DNA of 64,000 bases from NCBI RefSeq assembly GCF_965363235.1, contig NC_134846.1:2919001-2983000 (forward strand), written 5' to 3'. A program made the position numbers and the translations under genes. Below are positions 35,641-51,218 of the stretch, in pieces. Within the stretch, counting starts at the first letter, position 1. Every line of letters starts with the position of its first letter. Under the pieces are notes generated by a model. It was not told where the DNA came from and did not search any database. It saw nothing but the letters and a program-made list of their open reading frames with translations. The stretch comes from Mytilus galloprovincialis. Taxonomy: Eukaryota > Mollusca > Bivalvia > Mytilida > Mytilidae.

Positions 35641-35954
35641 ATAACATACAACGGCTTGAGGAATACTTTTGCGTCTTCTCTTTTTTTTAACGATGGTCCT
35701 GGAAAAGAAAACTGCTGTTTTAACGAAAAATGTTCAATAGTAAATAAATATCTCTGATTTTAAACTTCATCGATTAACTTTGATATACATAACTGTTTTG
35801 AAATTGGTACATTCAAATTGTCTTACCAACGCACGTGTTTTAAGCATTATATTCATGTTTCGACTTTTGCTTTTAACGATTGATAAGAAAAGAAAATTGC
35901 TGTCATAAAAACTATTCAAAAGTAAAAAAAAAACTCTGACTTAATAGTTATCAA

Positions 35955-36092
35955 AAGTACCAGGGTTCCAGGATTATAATTAAATACGCCAGACGCGCGT
36001 TTCGTCTACATAAGACTCATCAGTAACGCTCAGATCAAAATAGTTATAAAGCCAAACAAAAAAGTACAAAGTTGAAGAGCATTGAGGACCCA
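35955..36092 (-). repeat. Dispersed SINE-like repeat R3, inverted
   Basis: CGCCAGACGCGCGTTTCGTC, AAGACTCATCAGTAACGCTC and AAGTTGAAGAGCATTGAGGA. It abuts the LINE fragment that follows. Confidence 0.85.
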
Positions 36093-36094
36093 TA

Positions 36095-36242
36095 AGTGGT
36101 ACCTTGTCAAATGCTTTAGCAAAGTCTAGCAGGATGATGTCTACTTGGCCGCAGCTTTTTCATTTTGATGCAATGTCGTTGATGGTTACGATTAGTTGGG
36201 ATTCGCATGATCGTCTTTTGCGGAATCCGTGTTGTGCATCAG
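36095..36242 (-). mobile_element. LINE reverse transcriptase fragment
   Basis: On the minus strand this reads DAQHGFRKRRSCESQLIVTI, then after about 12 residues VDIILLDFAKAFDKVP. These are the conserved HGFR..RSC..QL and LDF.KAFD.VPH blocks of CR1/Jockey-type LINE reverse transcriptases. One in-frame stop lies between the blocks. The fragment is cut on one side by the R3 repeat and on the other by a short perfect hairpin. Dead fragment. Confidence 0.8.
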
Positions 36243-36277
36243 CAGAGACATATAATACATTGTATTATATGTCTCTG
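36243..36277. repeat. Perfect 35-nt hairpin flanked by a 7-bp direct repeat
   Basis: CAGAGACATATAATACA, one T, then the exact complement: a 17-bp stem with a 1-nt centre. GCATCAG lies immediately on both sides (36236-36242 and 36278-36284). It looks like a tiny palindromic insertion within the LINE fragment. Confidence 0.85.
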
Positions 36278-36521
36278 GCATCAGTTAGTATTTTATTTTT
36301 GTCTGATATTTTGTCTTAACTTGTCTGACACTTTGTCTTAACTTTCTGCCTAATCATTATCAAATTCTCATTAAAAATAAATCATGTTTATAAAAAAAAA
36401 TATATAAGAAATCAATATTCGATTTTATAACTGGAAATGTCATCAACGATCTTAATAATTTTATTTTAATTACGTTATTGTGCGTTGTCAACTTCAAATT
36501 TAGTACGGTTATCAACTATCT

Positions 36522-36591
36522 CTTTTCCGGAAATTACACAAGCGTGCACCATCTATGTTTTTCCATTTAAATAAGGTGAAGGTCACTAAAA
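36522..36591 (+). promoter_or_regulatory. Candidate NDUFAB1 promoter-proximal element
   Basis: TTTTCCGGAAATTACAC (around 36524-36540), about 60 bp upstream of the ATG, contains the ETS-type core CCGGAA. ETS/NRF-2 sites are common in promoters of nuclear genes for mitochondrial proteins in animals. Functional use here is inferred. Confidence 0.3.
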
Positions 36592-40306
<3,715 letters not shown>

Positions 40307-40316
40307 TGCTATATTC

Positions 40317-40391
40317 AAATATAGGTAAGAAAGGTCAAATTAAATATAGGTCAGAAAGGTCAAATTAGATATAGGTCAGAAAGGTTCCTCA
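40317..40391 (+). repeat. 25-bp unit in three tandem copies after the NDUFAB1 stop
   Basis: Unit AAATATAGGTNAGAAAGG plus TCAAATT. The first copy has AGGTAAG (a donor consensus), the next two AGGTCAG. It starts about 10 nt after the stop codon. Confidence 0.85.
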
Positions 40392-41639
40392 TTTTCTTCT
40401 TCATCTTAAATATTATGAAACATAAAGAATTTCATTGATTTTCATTGAAATTACAGTGTCTTGACTGTTAGTGTTGTTGTCCACCAATTGCAACCCATTC
40501 AAAATTTTGACCAAATTGCAATTTGTTTTATTAAATCAAATTGTTCAACTGGTCAGAATATTGACAAACTGTTCAGCCAAAATGTGAAAGTGCAAGGTGA
40601 TAAAATAAAACATACTTACAATCCTATAAGACTTTAACTCCACTTTAATGATGATGTGACAAAATTATTCTATCAGTTTGTATAGGTATATTATAGTCAT
40701 TTCCATGCTGAAGGAACTGTTATTATTTTGAATTGCTATAAACATGTCTAAACTAAGCTTTCATATAGTTTTTCTTTCTAAAAGTATTCTATATTCATAG
40801 AGCAACACTAACAGTCAAGTCACTGTAAAAAAAGATAGAAAGAAACATTTGCGAGGTTTACATGCTATTTTAAGGTAGAAAATATAAGAATTTGACTGCC
40901 TCTTAATGTCATGCAGGTAAGAATTCATTATGATTAACTACAGCTTTGTTGATATTGGTCCTTTCAATTCTGTGTATAAGACTTCTGTAGAGATAAAAGT
41001 ATAAAATGTATTTTCACAGTGTTTTGAAAAACTTACAATTCAATTTCAATTCAAATCTTTGTTGCCATTACACCATATATTTATAGCATGTGACACAACA
41101 TAACAAAATGAGAATAAACAATATAAACAAGCATTATAGAAATGTCAGACAGCTCATTAAAAGTTCGCTCTGTATAACTGATTTACTTATAATAGTTTGA
41201 AAGACATTATTTCGATCAATTAAACAAATGTAAGTAATATAAAAAAATGTTTATCTTTTGCAGATAGAAAGAGAAGGAATATATTTGAAGATGAGAACTA
41301 ACATTACGACTTAAAGCATTGTGTTACATCAATTATGTTCCAATTCAGTGTGTGAAATTGTCAATATTTGTTTATTCAGTAAATTTTACAATATGGTTTC
41401 TTTTATTTTTATTTTATTGAGCACTCACAGATTGCAGTAAAATTAAATATCTCCTTAATCTGCTGATTAATTGTTTTTCTGATACAGGAGATACCAAGAG
41501 CTCTTGACATCACTTATTCTTAATTCTAAAGCATTTGACAGCTGTACCACAATTTTTGAAGTCTTTACCCATTATGTCTGTTCGTTTTGCTCACACGTTG
41601 TCATTATAATAGAATTCTGTGTGACTTTCATAGAAGTGA

Positions 41640-42130
41640 GAGGTTTAGCTAGCAATATAACCAGGTTAAATCCACCATTTTCTACATTTAAGGAAATGTC
41701 GGTACCAAGTCAAGAATATGAGTTGTTTTCTTTTCGCTAGATTTGTTTGAGCTTTTGATTTTGCCATTGTCAACATTTGTATAAAAGACTTTCAGTTTCC
41801 TTGGAGTTCAATATTTTTGTTATTTTTTTTTTTTTATATGTTCTTCTTAAACATAGTAACCTCATTGTTCAAGACATATACTTCAAATAATATCCTAGGA
41901 GTTGTGGTTTGATTCCTAATGAGACAACTATCCACCCAAGTTCAAATGAAGAGATAGTAAGCAATCATAGCCTCATATGCCACTGTATGGCCTTCAACAA
42001 TGTGAAAAAAACAATACTGTAATGTCAGCTTTAAAAGCCTACGATATGAAAAATTGTGAAACAATTTAAACGAGAAAACTAACTGACTAATTTATAACAT
42101 AACAACATAACAATTTACAAAAAAACTATG
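41640..42130. repeat. R2 then inverted R4 repeats
   Basis: 41640-41830 is R2 (AACCAGGTTAAATCCACCAT, GGTACCAAGTCAAGAATATG, TTTTGATTTTGCCATTG, GGAGTTCAATATTTTTG). 41890-42130 is inverted R4 (GTTTGATTCCTAATGAGACA, ACTGTATGGCCTTCAACAAT, TTTAAACGAGAAAACTAACT). Confidence 0.7.
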
Positions 42131-44724
42131 ATTGACATAAACTTAAGAAATCCACTGTACTACAGGCTCCTCATGTGGAACAACCACATAAAGAATGTGG
42201 TGATTGTGTAACAGCACTTCATATGTACAAACTGTAAAAATCAGTTACAATTGAATAAACTCAAAAGATCAGAAAGAGACACAAAATCGATTAACATAAA
42301 AATCGAAAGACAGACCACAATAGGTCATTTTGTGAAACACCAACTTTAGGATTGATGGCTTTATTAAGTTTATTGAATTCTGTTTGGTTAACAAATATTT
42401 CAATTGAAGTTTTATCACTACTTATGAAAAGAATATTTTTATACTAAGTCAACAGTCATGGTGTGTACTTTTTGGATCCTTCAGACAGTTGCATCAAGTT
42501 TGCTAATACATGTATATTATTCAATTTTTCGAATATTGAATAAACTTTAAAATTTTCGTTAACATTTCTCCCATACTTTTGAACAGAGAAACTTCATATT
42601 TGGTCAGCAGTTTGACTGATGAATTTTATTGTTTAAGGTCTTTTTAGCTCACCTGGCCTGAAGAGCTCTTGATAGCCTCTAGTTAGTAAATATTTCAAAC
42701 ACCTACTTCAACTACAAGTGTTCAAAACTTCCTGGTACTTCGTCAAGTAAGAGCAACCAATATTAGTAAAATCAAACATATAATCCCTGTAATTTGAGGG
42801 GAAGGTCTACTTATTTCCAATGATTTAGTGGTGTAAAGAAATTTAGCAGTTTTAAAATTTCCCCCTCAAAATGTACCTATTGAAAGCCTGATTTAACTCT
42901 TTTACATTGCTCTTACTTGACTTGGTACCAGGATGTCAAACCAGTGTTTGTAACCAGTCAAAAAAAATAAACTTTAGAGTCAATAGCCTGTTTTAAAATG
43001 TGTGTTATACTTGCCACTTGATGTTAATCTATCAGAAGTCGACAAGTTCTAATGTCTAATGCTCATAAACCTGATTCAAAAGGAAAATATGATAGTTAAA
43101 AGCTTAAGATATTCAACTATCGAACGAAGAGTAAAAAGTGGCTGAGATATACCTTAATTTCCTAAAAATCTGTTATGCCTAGTGTGAATAAGAAGCTCTT
43201 TTCTGGATTCAACATTATCAGGAATTCACTGCTGAAAACAGTCTTTGTCAGGGATGTATAAAAATATGAACAGTTGATAAGTTATATGACCTAAAGAAGA
43301 GCCAAATTCATCTTCGGTCAACTTTAAGTATTAAAACATCTATAGAGAATAGCCAAAACCATCAATGTTCAGACTGCTGGTTGGAGACAGTATTATTCAT
43401 ACTTCAACAATTGATTAGAGAAGTAGGAAATACCATTGGATTTCCAAAATCCATAAGTTGATGCAAAATTCACAATATCATCATCAAAAAGAAAAACGAA
43501 GTCAAAGTCAAAGATTTTATTGATATACAATTTAAAAAAAAAAAAAAAAATGGATTGTCATCAACTATGCATACGCAGAACAACCTTTAGTCATAATTAT
43601 AATATAATACATTTATATTCAAAACAAAAAGTACAAAAAAATAGTAAAAAGAACTTTTTTCTTCTCCAATTTGACATAAGGGGTACAATTAATTATACAG
43701 GCTGCTATTAATGTTTACATGAAAACATTTATGTTAGTGTTTAAATTACAGTACATGATGATATATGACTCAAAAAATTATAAGAGATATATTGTGAAAT
43801 AAATTAAATAAATAATCAACATTATTATAATGATTGTTTTGACATACGAGATAGAAGTTTTGAAGGTCTGAAAGATCAAAGAAAATTCCATACCTTTTCT
43901 GATAATCTTTCTTTCACTCTGTATAGTTAAGCACATTATTTTTATAGACAAATATAGTACAGAAACAAAGGGGAACTATTCTGTGTAATTTGGTCTCTTG
44001 TGGAGAGTTATCTCATTGGCAATCATACTAAATCTTTTTTATCTTTAAAATTATACTCCATTTTGAGCTACTGGACCATATGTTTTTTCAGTCATGTGGA
44101 GTGACAATGTAGCCGAATAACTCTTGAGACTCTTGTTTAAAAAGACATGCATAGATGCTTTGTGTGTATCTACAACAGAAGCACACATTTTGAAGTTTCC
44201 AGCAAGTATTCTTAAAAATGAGGCTGAAAAAATGCTTTTTTTGTGGTAAAATATTAATCCCCCCTTAAAAACTTGGTCTAGGGGAGGTAATTCAATTCTC
44301 TTGATTATCAACATTTGTTTGGATTTTAATATGTGAACAAGTTGGAAAAATTTTCAACTGAAATATGTCATAAATTTTGCTTCCAAACAATACATTTTAA
44401 ATACTGGATTCACCGTTGCTCAACCCCAACGATATTTGAATTATTACGTTTGTTTAATTTTTAAAATCGCACATTTATCTCCGTAAAAAAAATCATGGAA
44501 CATCTGCCAAACTCATTTTCAAAATTTAAAAAAGATTAGCAAGAGCTGTTTTATACAGTCAGTTATAAATTATTAAATTCTATCAAGTATATATTAAATA
44601 ATATGTAATAGTACATTAAATAATTTTGAGGAAACAATGAACATTTGAAAAGGAAATTGTCATGAATACATGACCACTAAACTAAAAAAGTTTGTAAATA
44701 AACAGTAATAAAACACAAATAGTT
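42131..44724. other. Intergenic stretch between NDUFAB1 and the Rac locus
   Basis: No gene recognised. A short R4 end lies at 43985-44035 (TGTGGAGAGTTATCTCATTG). A TTTATT at about 43516 on the plus strand (AATAAA on the minus strand), next to an A-run, could be a distal polyadenylation signal for the Rac alternative terminal exon; this is weak. Confidence 0.4.
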
Positions 44725-45018
44725 TCATATAAGTATGCAATTCTTTTTCTTCCTTAGACGAGCAGGTGGTGGGTTTAAAGCAGCTCGAATAGACTCATCG
44801 AATATAGGTTTCAGTCCCTTCATCGTCATCGCAGAACATTCCATATACTTAACTGCTTTAATATCCTTAGCCAGCGCCATGCCTTGTGGTGGTGTTATCG
44901 GCGACAGATGCTTAGATTTGAGCGACTCCAACATTTCTTTGTCATCTCGCAAGTCCAACTTTGTGCCAATAAGAATAATTGGTGTATCTGGACAGTGGTG
45001 AACGATTTCTGGATACCA
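44725..45018 (-). CDS. Rac-type GTPase, alternative terminal exon (CaaX CILI)
   Basis: On the minus strand an acceptor (GTTCCAG at 45019-45025) is followed by TGG and 97 codons ending at TGA (44725-44727). The translation starts [20 protein letters not shown], corresponding to human Rac1 residues 97 to the end. It keeps the G4 motif TKLD, the G5 motif CSA and a basic stretch (RLRKKK) before the prenylation box CILI, whose final Ile suggests geranylgeranylation. It shares about 70 percent of residues with the terminal exon at 51587-51874, starts at the same codon and has the same phase. No other Rac exons lie between the two. It is therefore either an alternative last exon of the same gene or a relic of a partial tandem duplication. 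The open, motif-complete state favours use. Confidence 0.85.
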   Translation of the reverse strand, partial: WYPEIVHHCPDTPIILIGTKLDLRDDKEMLESLKSKHLSPITPPQGMALAKDIKAVKYMECSAMTMKGLKPIFDESIRAALNPPPARLRKKKNCILI

Positions 45019-45641
45019 CTGGAACAAAAACAAAATTAATGTGGAGTGGAACCACCCTCTATTAATCATCATATGGTGTATTGTTCTTGATAGTCTGATG
45101 GCTTTTCATCTTTAAATCAAGAACAATGTCTTATTTGTTTTTTTGAATATCAAATTTTAACAGAGAACGCAACTATTTTTTTAATTCTCTCTTAAACCAG
45201 TTTATTTTCTAAAAAAAAACATTTGTCACTGGGCGCTGAGCAACCAGCAAACAATCCAGCCGCTTTCAAGAAATTTAACAAGCATTCTGTGAGTATTACA
45301 TGGCATTACATAGTCCCCTACCGGTTGAAATACATTGTAATGCAACAAAATTCATACTTGATCTATATTAACTTGTCATGGTGTAAACTACATAAAATAA
45401 CAAACAAACCTTCCACTAAATTCTTCAATCAATTTGCTAAAGAAAAGGAAAAAAATCCAAAATGCAATTATCATTGATACAATGTCTGTTAAAAATCTAA
45501 TGAATTATTTCCCTTTGAACAAAAATCTAGTAGTTATTAAGAATTTTATCAAAAATTTAATTCTATGGAAAGAGCTTATTATTGAACAAGGAGATAAGCT
45601 AAAATCGTGAAATTGAACTTCACCAGTAACTTGTTATGATA

Positions 45642-45761
45642 AAACAAAACACCAAAGAGAGGGATAGAAAGAGAGTAAACCATTATAGGTCAAAGGACGG
45701 GTAAACAAAACACCAGAGAGGGAGAGAAAGAGATTAAACCATTATAGGTCAAAGAACGGTC
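45642..45761. repeat. 60-bp tandem duplication
   Basis: Two copies of TAAACAAAACACC..AGAG, GAGAAAGAGA, TAAACCATTATAGGTCAAAG and GACGG. The downstream flank (45775-45870) belongs to a dispersed mussel repeat with GAACAACAAGCTATAAAGGG. Confidence 0.85.
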
Positions 45762-46079
45762 TTCAAAAAAGAGTCTTGGCTCACACCGAACAACAAGCTA
45801 TAAAGGGCCCCAAAAATTAATAGTGTAAAACCATTAAAACAGGAAAACCAACAGTCTAATCTATTTATAATTCGAGAAACGAGAAACACTTATGAACCAC
45901 ATCAACATTAGAAGAATGGTCAGTTCCTTTCTGTATAGGTTAGACGGCCCCAAATTTGATTGCCAACCGATATACAATCACTGGTAATTTTAGATTGACA
46001 TTTATTTTCAAAGGTTTCAAAAATACCATGATCATGTATTATTAATATTGTGTTTCGTAGTGTGCACATAATTGTGTCA

Positions 46080-46830
46080 ATATTATTTATATTGTTTCAT
46101 CTGTATATATTGCAATGTATTGGCATAACTTTTAGAAATTTTTGGTTCTCAATGCTCTTGCAAATTTGTAATTTATTTGGCCTTTTTGACTTTTTTATGC
46201 CCCATTTAGGGAGCTACCATTTGATTTTTATTGGGGGGCTAGGATGAAATTTGAAAAAAATAGGCAGGACAGGAGTTTTAAGTAAAAAAAAAAGGCAGGA
46301 TGAGACACTTTGCAAAAAAAAAAGGCAGGATGACAATTTAGGTAAAAAAGTCAGGATAAACTAATAAAAAAAAGGACCGAATAGAGTGAAAAATAAAAAG
46401 GCAGGACAGAGATTACAACTAAAAAAAAATGCAGGACAAAATTTTTCATCCTAGCCCCCCCATAAAAATCAAATGGTAGCTCCCTTATGGGCATTTTGTT
46501 TTCTGGTCTATGTGTTTGTTCCTGCGTGCGTTGTCTGTCCCGCTTCAGGTTAAAGTTTTTGGTCGAGGTAGTTTTTGATGAAGTTGAAGTCCAATCAACT
46601 TGAAACTTAGTACACATGTTCCTTATGATATGATCTTTCTAATTTTAATGTCAATTAGAGATTTTCCCCCATTTTCACAGTCCACTGACATAGAAAATGA
46701 TAAAGTGGATTGGGCATCCATGTACTAGGGACACTTTCTTATTTATTAGAACATCACTAATGAGTCTTTTGTAGACGAAACGTGTGTCTGACACAAATAC
46801 AAAATTTCAATCCAGGTATCTATGGACACT
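46080..46830 (+). repeat. R3 repeat split by a second repeat that is itself split by a MITE
   Basis: The R3 left half lies at about 46110-46195 (GGCATAACTTTT, TCTCAATGCTCTTGC, TTTGGCC) and its right half at 46745-46830 (CACTAATGAGTCTTTTGTAG, GACGAAACGTGTGTCTGAC). Between them is a different dispersed repeat (TTATGCCCCATTT on the left, then GGGCATTTTGTTTTCTGGTC and TGTCCCGCTTCAGGTTAAAG), itself interrupted by the element at 46209-46484. Confidence 0.75.
46209..46484. mobile_element. Harbinger-type MITE, 276 bp
   Basis: Terminal inverted repeats of about 42 bp begin GGGAGCTACCATTTGATTTT and continue TTATNGGGGGGCTAGGATGA, nearly identical on both sides. TTA lies directly outside each end (46206-46208 and 46485-46487), the 3-bp target duplication of PIF/Harbinger elements. 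The interior is A-rich, with repeated AGGCAGGA.GA words and no coding capacity. Confidence 0.8.
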
Positions 46831-47912
46831 AATTCTCAAGATATTGTCTGGAAAGTTGGAAACCAAATGTCTTCCCAGAGGACAGCAATGTCGTCAACAC
46901 CTTAAGTCCACACAATTTTTTATGATCATCTAAAAATACAACAAAACAAAAATAAATTATATTAATATTTTATTGATCATTAAATGAAGCCTATATGAAC
47001 ATATACATTTGTTATATATATTCACACCAAATGAAAACATTCAAATACATGAAGTGAACATGATTACTTTGTTTAGGTGTGTAAACTTCAGTTACAGATT
47101 AACCTACACAGATTCTATTATAACAATTACAAAGTTAATAGTTACTGATACACTGGCCTTACAAATTAAAGATCAAATCTAAGAGCTTTTTCCAAACTGT
47201 CATGTTATGAAAACAGATCGACAAAGATAAAATCTGGAGCTTTAACCGAACAGTAATGCCATCAAAACAGAATTGACTTTAAAACTAAAATTTAAACTGT
47301 TTCCCCTCAAAGCAAAAAAGCACTGGTCTCTGGCTATGATGAACAACAGTAAAAAGTAAATGATAAATCAATTCCTTCCATGCCTTAATTTACAAGCTAT
47401 TGTTAAGACGAATTTTCTTCATTCAAAGTAACATGATTAGGTTAAGAAAATAACAGCAATATCCTGTATAAATATCCTATTATAAAAAGAATGTTATAAA
47501 TCCTAAGAAAATCAACAGAAAAATGTGGTAGCATGATAACATAAGTCCGATACTGACAAAATAATTAATATGTTACCATATCTCATGCATAGCTAGATAA
47601 AAACTTGGCACCATAATCTTAATTTAATGCAACAAAAAGAACACATTTCAAACAAAGTCATTGACTTTTTCCTATCTAAACTCTACGATTTCTACCATTA
47701 TTTATTTAATTTAGGTTTCTCCATTCTCAGAATCTCAAATATATCTCTACTCCATTTCAAATAATTTCTCAAATCCCTTAAAACTCCTTGTTGCAAAAAA
47801 AGAAGCATTATATCAGATATTCCAAGTGGTACTTTATCTTTCAGTCTTCTTTTGAGAATGCAGACAGAAAAATAAACATTTACAAAATAAAATCAAACTT
47901 TTTAGTATCTTT
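46831..47912 (-). other. Rac locus intronic or 3' UTR sequence without visible features
   Basis: AT-rich, no coding region. It lies between the two Rac terminal exons. Confidence 0.4.
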
Positions 47913-48128
47913 TTAAGGTAGTAGACCTTGGTTCAGGGAGATAACTCTTTAAATCAGTTAAGCGTTTGTAAAAGTCAAGTTCATCAATGTATTTTAAGCA
48001 TTTACCTGAAACAGATTGAAAATAATCTATGTAACCTAGAAGCTTAGAATATATTTTTGAAAATGGTTGACACAAACGTACTGATGATTTAAAGAGTTAT
48101 TTCCCTTAACCTAGGTCTACCTCCTTAA
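47913..48128. mobile_element. TTAA-bounded MITE, 216 bp
   Basis: The left end is TTAAGGTAGTAGACCTTGGT and the complement of the right end TTAAGGAGGTAGACCTAGGT. Further in, GAGATAACTCTTTAAATCA is mirrored by TGATTTAAAGAGTTATTTC. Both ends sit on TTAA, as for piggyBac-derived MITEs. Confidence 0.75.
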
Positions 48129-48498
48129 GTTGTTAAAATTATCAGCTAAACATTTTGTATCACAATTCAAATCTATCACTTTATTCGTTTTTGACCCTAG
48201 TGACCTTTTTTGGAATGAAAGAAGGGTGGATGAAAAACTAAATGAAGATTGACAGCAGTACATCTGAGAACCCATACAATGATTACACATAATGAAAACA
48301 GGAAAATATTAACTACAAATGTATTGTTCAGCAAGCTTTGAAAAATCAACAAGTGAATTTAATTGTCTAAGAACAAATCTATCATTATATTAGCATTACA
48401 ATTATGTTACAAAGAGGAAATAGAAATGTTCAAACACTCGTAAAGTTATTCAGAACAAAACAATACTAGAATGTTAAAGATTCAATATCTCCTAATAC

Positions 48499-48786
48499 TG
48501 TATAGCAATATAATATTAACAACAGAAAGTAACCAAAAGTTAGTGTGCAATAAATTCTATTATTGCACTAGTGCAATAAATCTTCAAAATTCATGACGTC
48601 ATCAACGACAAAATCTTAGTTTAAACCAATTTTTACTTTCAAATATTATATTGCTATACAATAAAAGGGTTATTGCATGAATATTGGGGAATATTGTCCC
48701 TCGTAGAACATATATTGCACTCGCAAGCTCGTGCAATATAAAATTCTACTCGGGACAATATTCCACAATATTCATGCAATAACCCT
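48499..48786. repeat. Two adjacent fold-back sequences
   Basis: First, TGTATAGCAATATAATATT (48499-48517) is exactly mirrored at 48642-48660. Second, AGGGTTATTGCATGAATATT..GGGAATATTGTCCC (48666-48700) is mirrored, with one or two changes, at 48752-48786, with an inner hairpin TATATTGCAC..GTGCAATATA (48711-48740). They look like fold-back MITEs. Confidence 0.85.
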
Positions 48787-50355
48787 ATAATATTACATAT
48801 GTAACAAAATTTAAAAAAAAAGTGCAAGATAAGTAATAGTTGTTTTATTTAGTTTAATAAAATGCACATATAACTGCAAAGAAGTCTAGGTGAAATGAAC
48901 AATAATTGAGTTTATTACCTCCCTTTATTTAGATATCTAGGAGGAGACAACTTGAATTTACAATATGCTACTGCAAAGGTTCTTAAAGGATTTAAAGTCT
49001 TTCAACTTCAAAGTGAGAAAAATATATAAATACTTTTAATATATTTCCCACTATATAAATGAAAGACAACTGAATTTCTAAAACTAACTCAAATATACCA
49101 ATTAATCAATTATGTGCGTATTTATAGACTTTACTCAAACAATTAAACGTTTTGCTGTCAGACACAAATTATGAAACAAACATCACATTTCTACAGTCTG
49201 TGAAATGAAACAGTTAAGAAAAAATATCTGTACAATTCTATAGATATATAACATATGTTCAGCCTATGTACATTATCTATATAATAATCATGTACAATGT
49301 ACATTACATTTGGTATGGTAAATGTACACTGTACATACAAAGGACCATCTTCAAAAACAGAACAATAAACTTCTATGATAAAAATATAACAAATTCACAA
49401 ATTATCCTTTGAGAAAAATTAAAAATAAAATTTTCTAGCTTTAATAAGAAGCAACACAGAAGCCAACAAAGCAGATAAAATCTTACAAAGAAAAGACAGT
49501 TGTCAACAGAGCATTTCTATTAAAACAGCAAATGATAGAGCATTTTATGACTATTTGTATCAAATTTCAGATATAAACACATCTCATAAGTTTGGCATAA
49601 GATCAGATATGAAACTGAATATTATGAAATTGCCATAAATTATAACTATAACGTTTTCACACTGTTTGAAATATGAACATATAATGAAGAAAACTTTTTT
49701 TCATAAAAGATATTTGCTAAAATAAGAAAATATTTTATTTCAACTCAATGAAGTTTCAGAATGCTAAAAAATGTTTACAAAATGAAATGAATTTTAATCA
49801 TATAAAAAAAGTTCTATCAAACAAAATAGCACTAAATGCCCTAAAATTCTTTAGATCTAGACATAAAACATGAATTACAAATCAATAATCAAAATATTAA
49901 CAGTATTTTTGCAACTACCATGTAATGTACCAGAAATGGGTAGATATCCCTTATAATCTAGAAAATATAAAAATAAAATTGAAATATTAAATTGTGCAAT
50001 GTGAATCATGACGTTCATTGTGCAACATTACTTATTATTTTATCTACTACAAAAGCATTGCCTCAAAATATCCTATAGAAGTGTTTCAGTATTGAAACTG
50101 CATTAATTTATGAAATACTTCTTGATTTCTTGTATCAAATTAAAAGGCTCCCTGGTATTAAAAGGCATACACATGCAAATATGTTTGTTTTCATTACAAT
50201 ATGTATAGTGTTTACAATATATAATAAAATACAGATTACTTGTTCAAATCCCCTCCAAATATTTTGTAGACAAAACTAAGAACTTCCGTGTTCAACATTG
50301 ATTTGCTTTTTCAATTCTGAATAAAAATTTCATTTTTATTTTACTTTTAAACATA
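48787..50355 (-). other. Rac locus, AT-rich sequence without visible features
   Basis: No coding frame. A cluster of TGTACA palindromes lies at about 49265-49340. Confidence 0.4.
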
Positions 50356-51218
50356 CAGTCGACTCTCGTTATGTCGAAGTCAGCCGGACCAGAGAAATAT
50401 TTCGAGATACACGTAGTTCAACTCAAACGAACACCGGAAGTTCGACAATCTAAGGGACACAACTCTTGCTTAGCTTGGTAAAGCTAAAATAAATCCGGGT
50501 GAATATGACAAGGGGATCGATATTCTAGTATCAGATCGATGTATTTGTATGTCACAGTCTTTTATTATTATAATGACTGTTATTTTTACTTATTCAATTG
50601 TTTCAATTAAAAAAAAAAAATGATTTCTATTCATTTTGTTTTATCTCACTCTTTGTTTTCAAAAGAACATATAATAAGATTAAAGACGCCGTTTGAGTAG
50701 TTTTTAGGTGATCATCCACGGAAGCCATAATCCTCACTTTATACACACCCAAGCTCATTAGTGTAAATCACAAATTAATTGTTTTGTAAACAATTAAAAT
50801 ACTTTTTCATGAACATTAACAATTTATCACTAATTATTTATAAAAATTCTACAAAATTATTATAAATCTTAGGAAAACACTCATGGAAATAGCATGTCAT
50901 AAATCAATACAGTGGTCAGTGACCGGAAATTTAATCACACATGTATTGTCAGATTAACTCTTCAATCCATTTAAATCCCGGAGGTCATGTTTTGACATAT
51001 GTGTATTAGTTCGAGATAAAAAATGATTTTTGAATGCTTTTGTTAACCTTGGGACCGTAAATTTAGTTCGACTCAACCGAAATTTCGACTCATCCAATTT
51101 CGACTCATCAGGATTCGAATTACATACTTTTGTATGGAACAAAGTTCGGGACCACGTGAAAACTTCGACTCATCCGAAATTTCGAGTCAACCGAGTTCGA
51201 GACAACGAGAGTTAACTG
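50356..51218. mobile_element. Pogo/Tigger-like non-autonomous element, 863 bp
   Basis: The left end begins CAGTCGACTCTCGTTATGTC and the complement of the right end CAGTTAACTCTCGTTGTCTC, both flanked by TA (50354-50355, 51219-51220). This end sequence resembles Tc1/mariner superfamily elements of pogo/Tigger type. The right third has internal repeats of TTCGACTCA(A/T)CC. No transposase is present. Confidence 0.7.

Noticed and set aside
44735-45001. Plus-strand open frame opposite the Rac alternative exon
   Set aside because: Shadow of the minus-strand exon. The same holds for 51597-51854 opposite the other terminal exon.
44725-45018. Interpretation as a processed Rac pseudogene
   Set aside because: A processed copy would carry the upstream exons joined to it. 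Here homology stops exactly at the splice acceptor, with an intron-like sequence beyond it.
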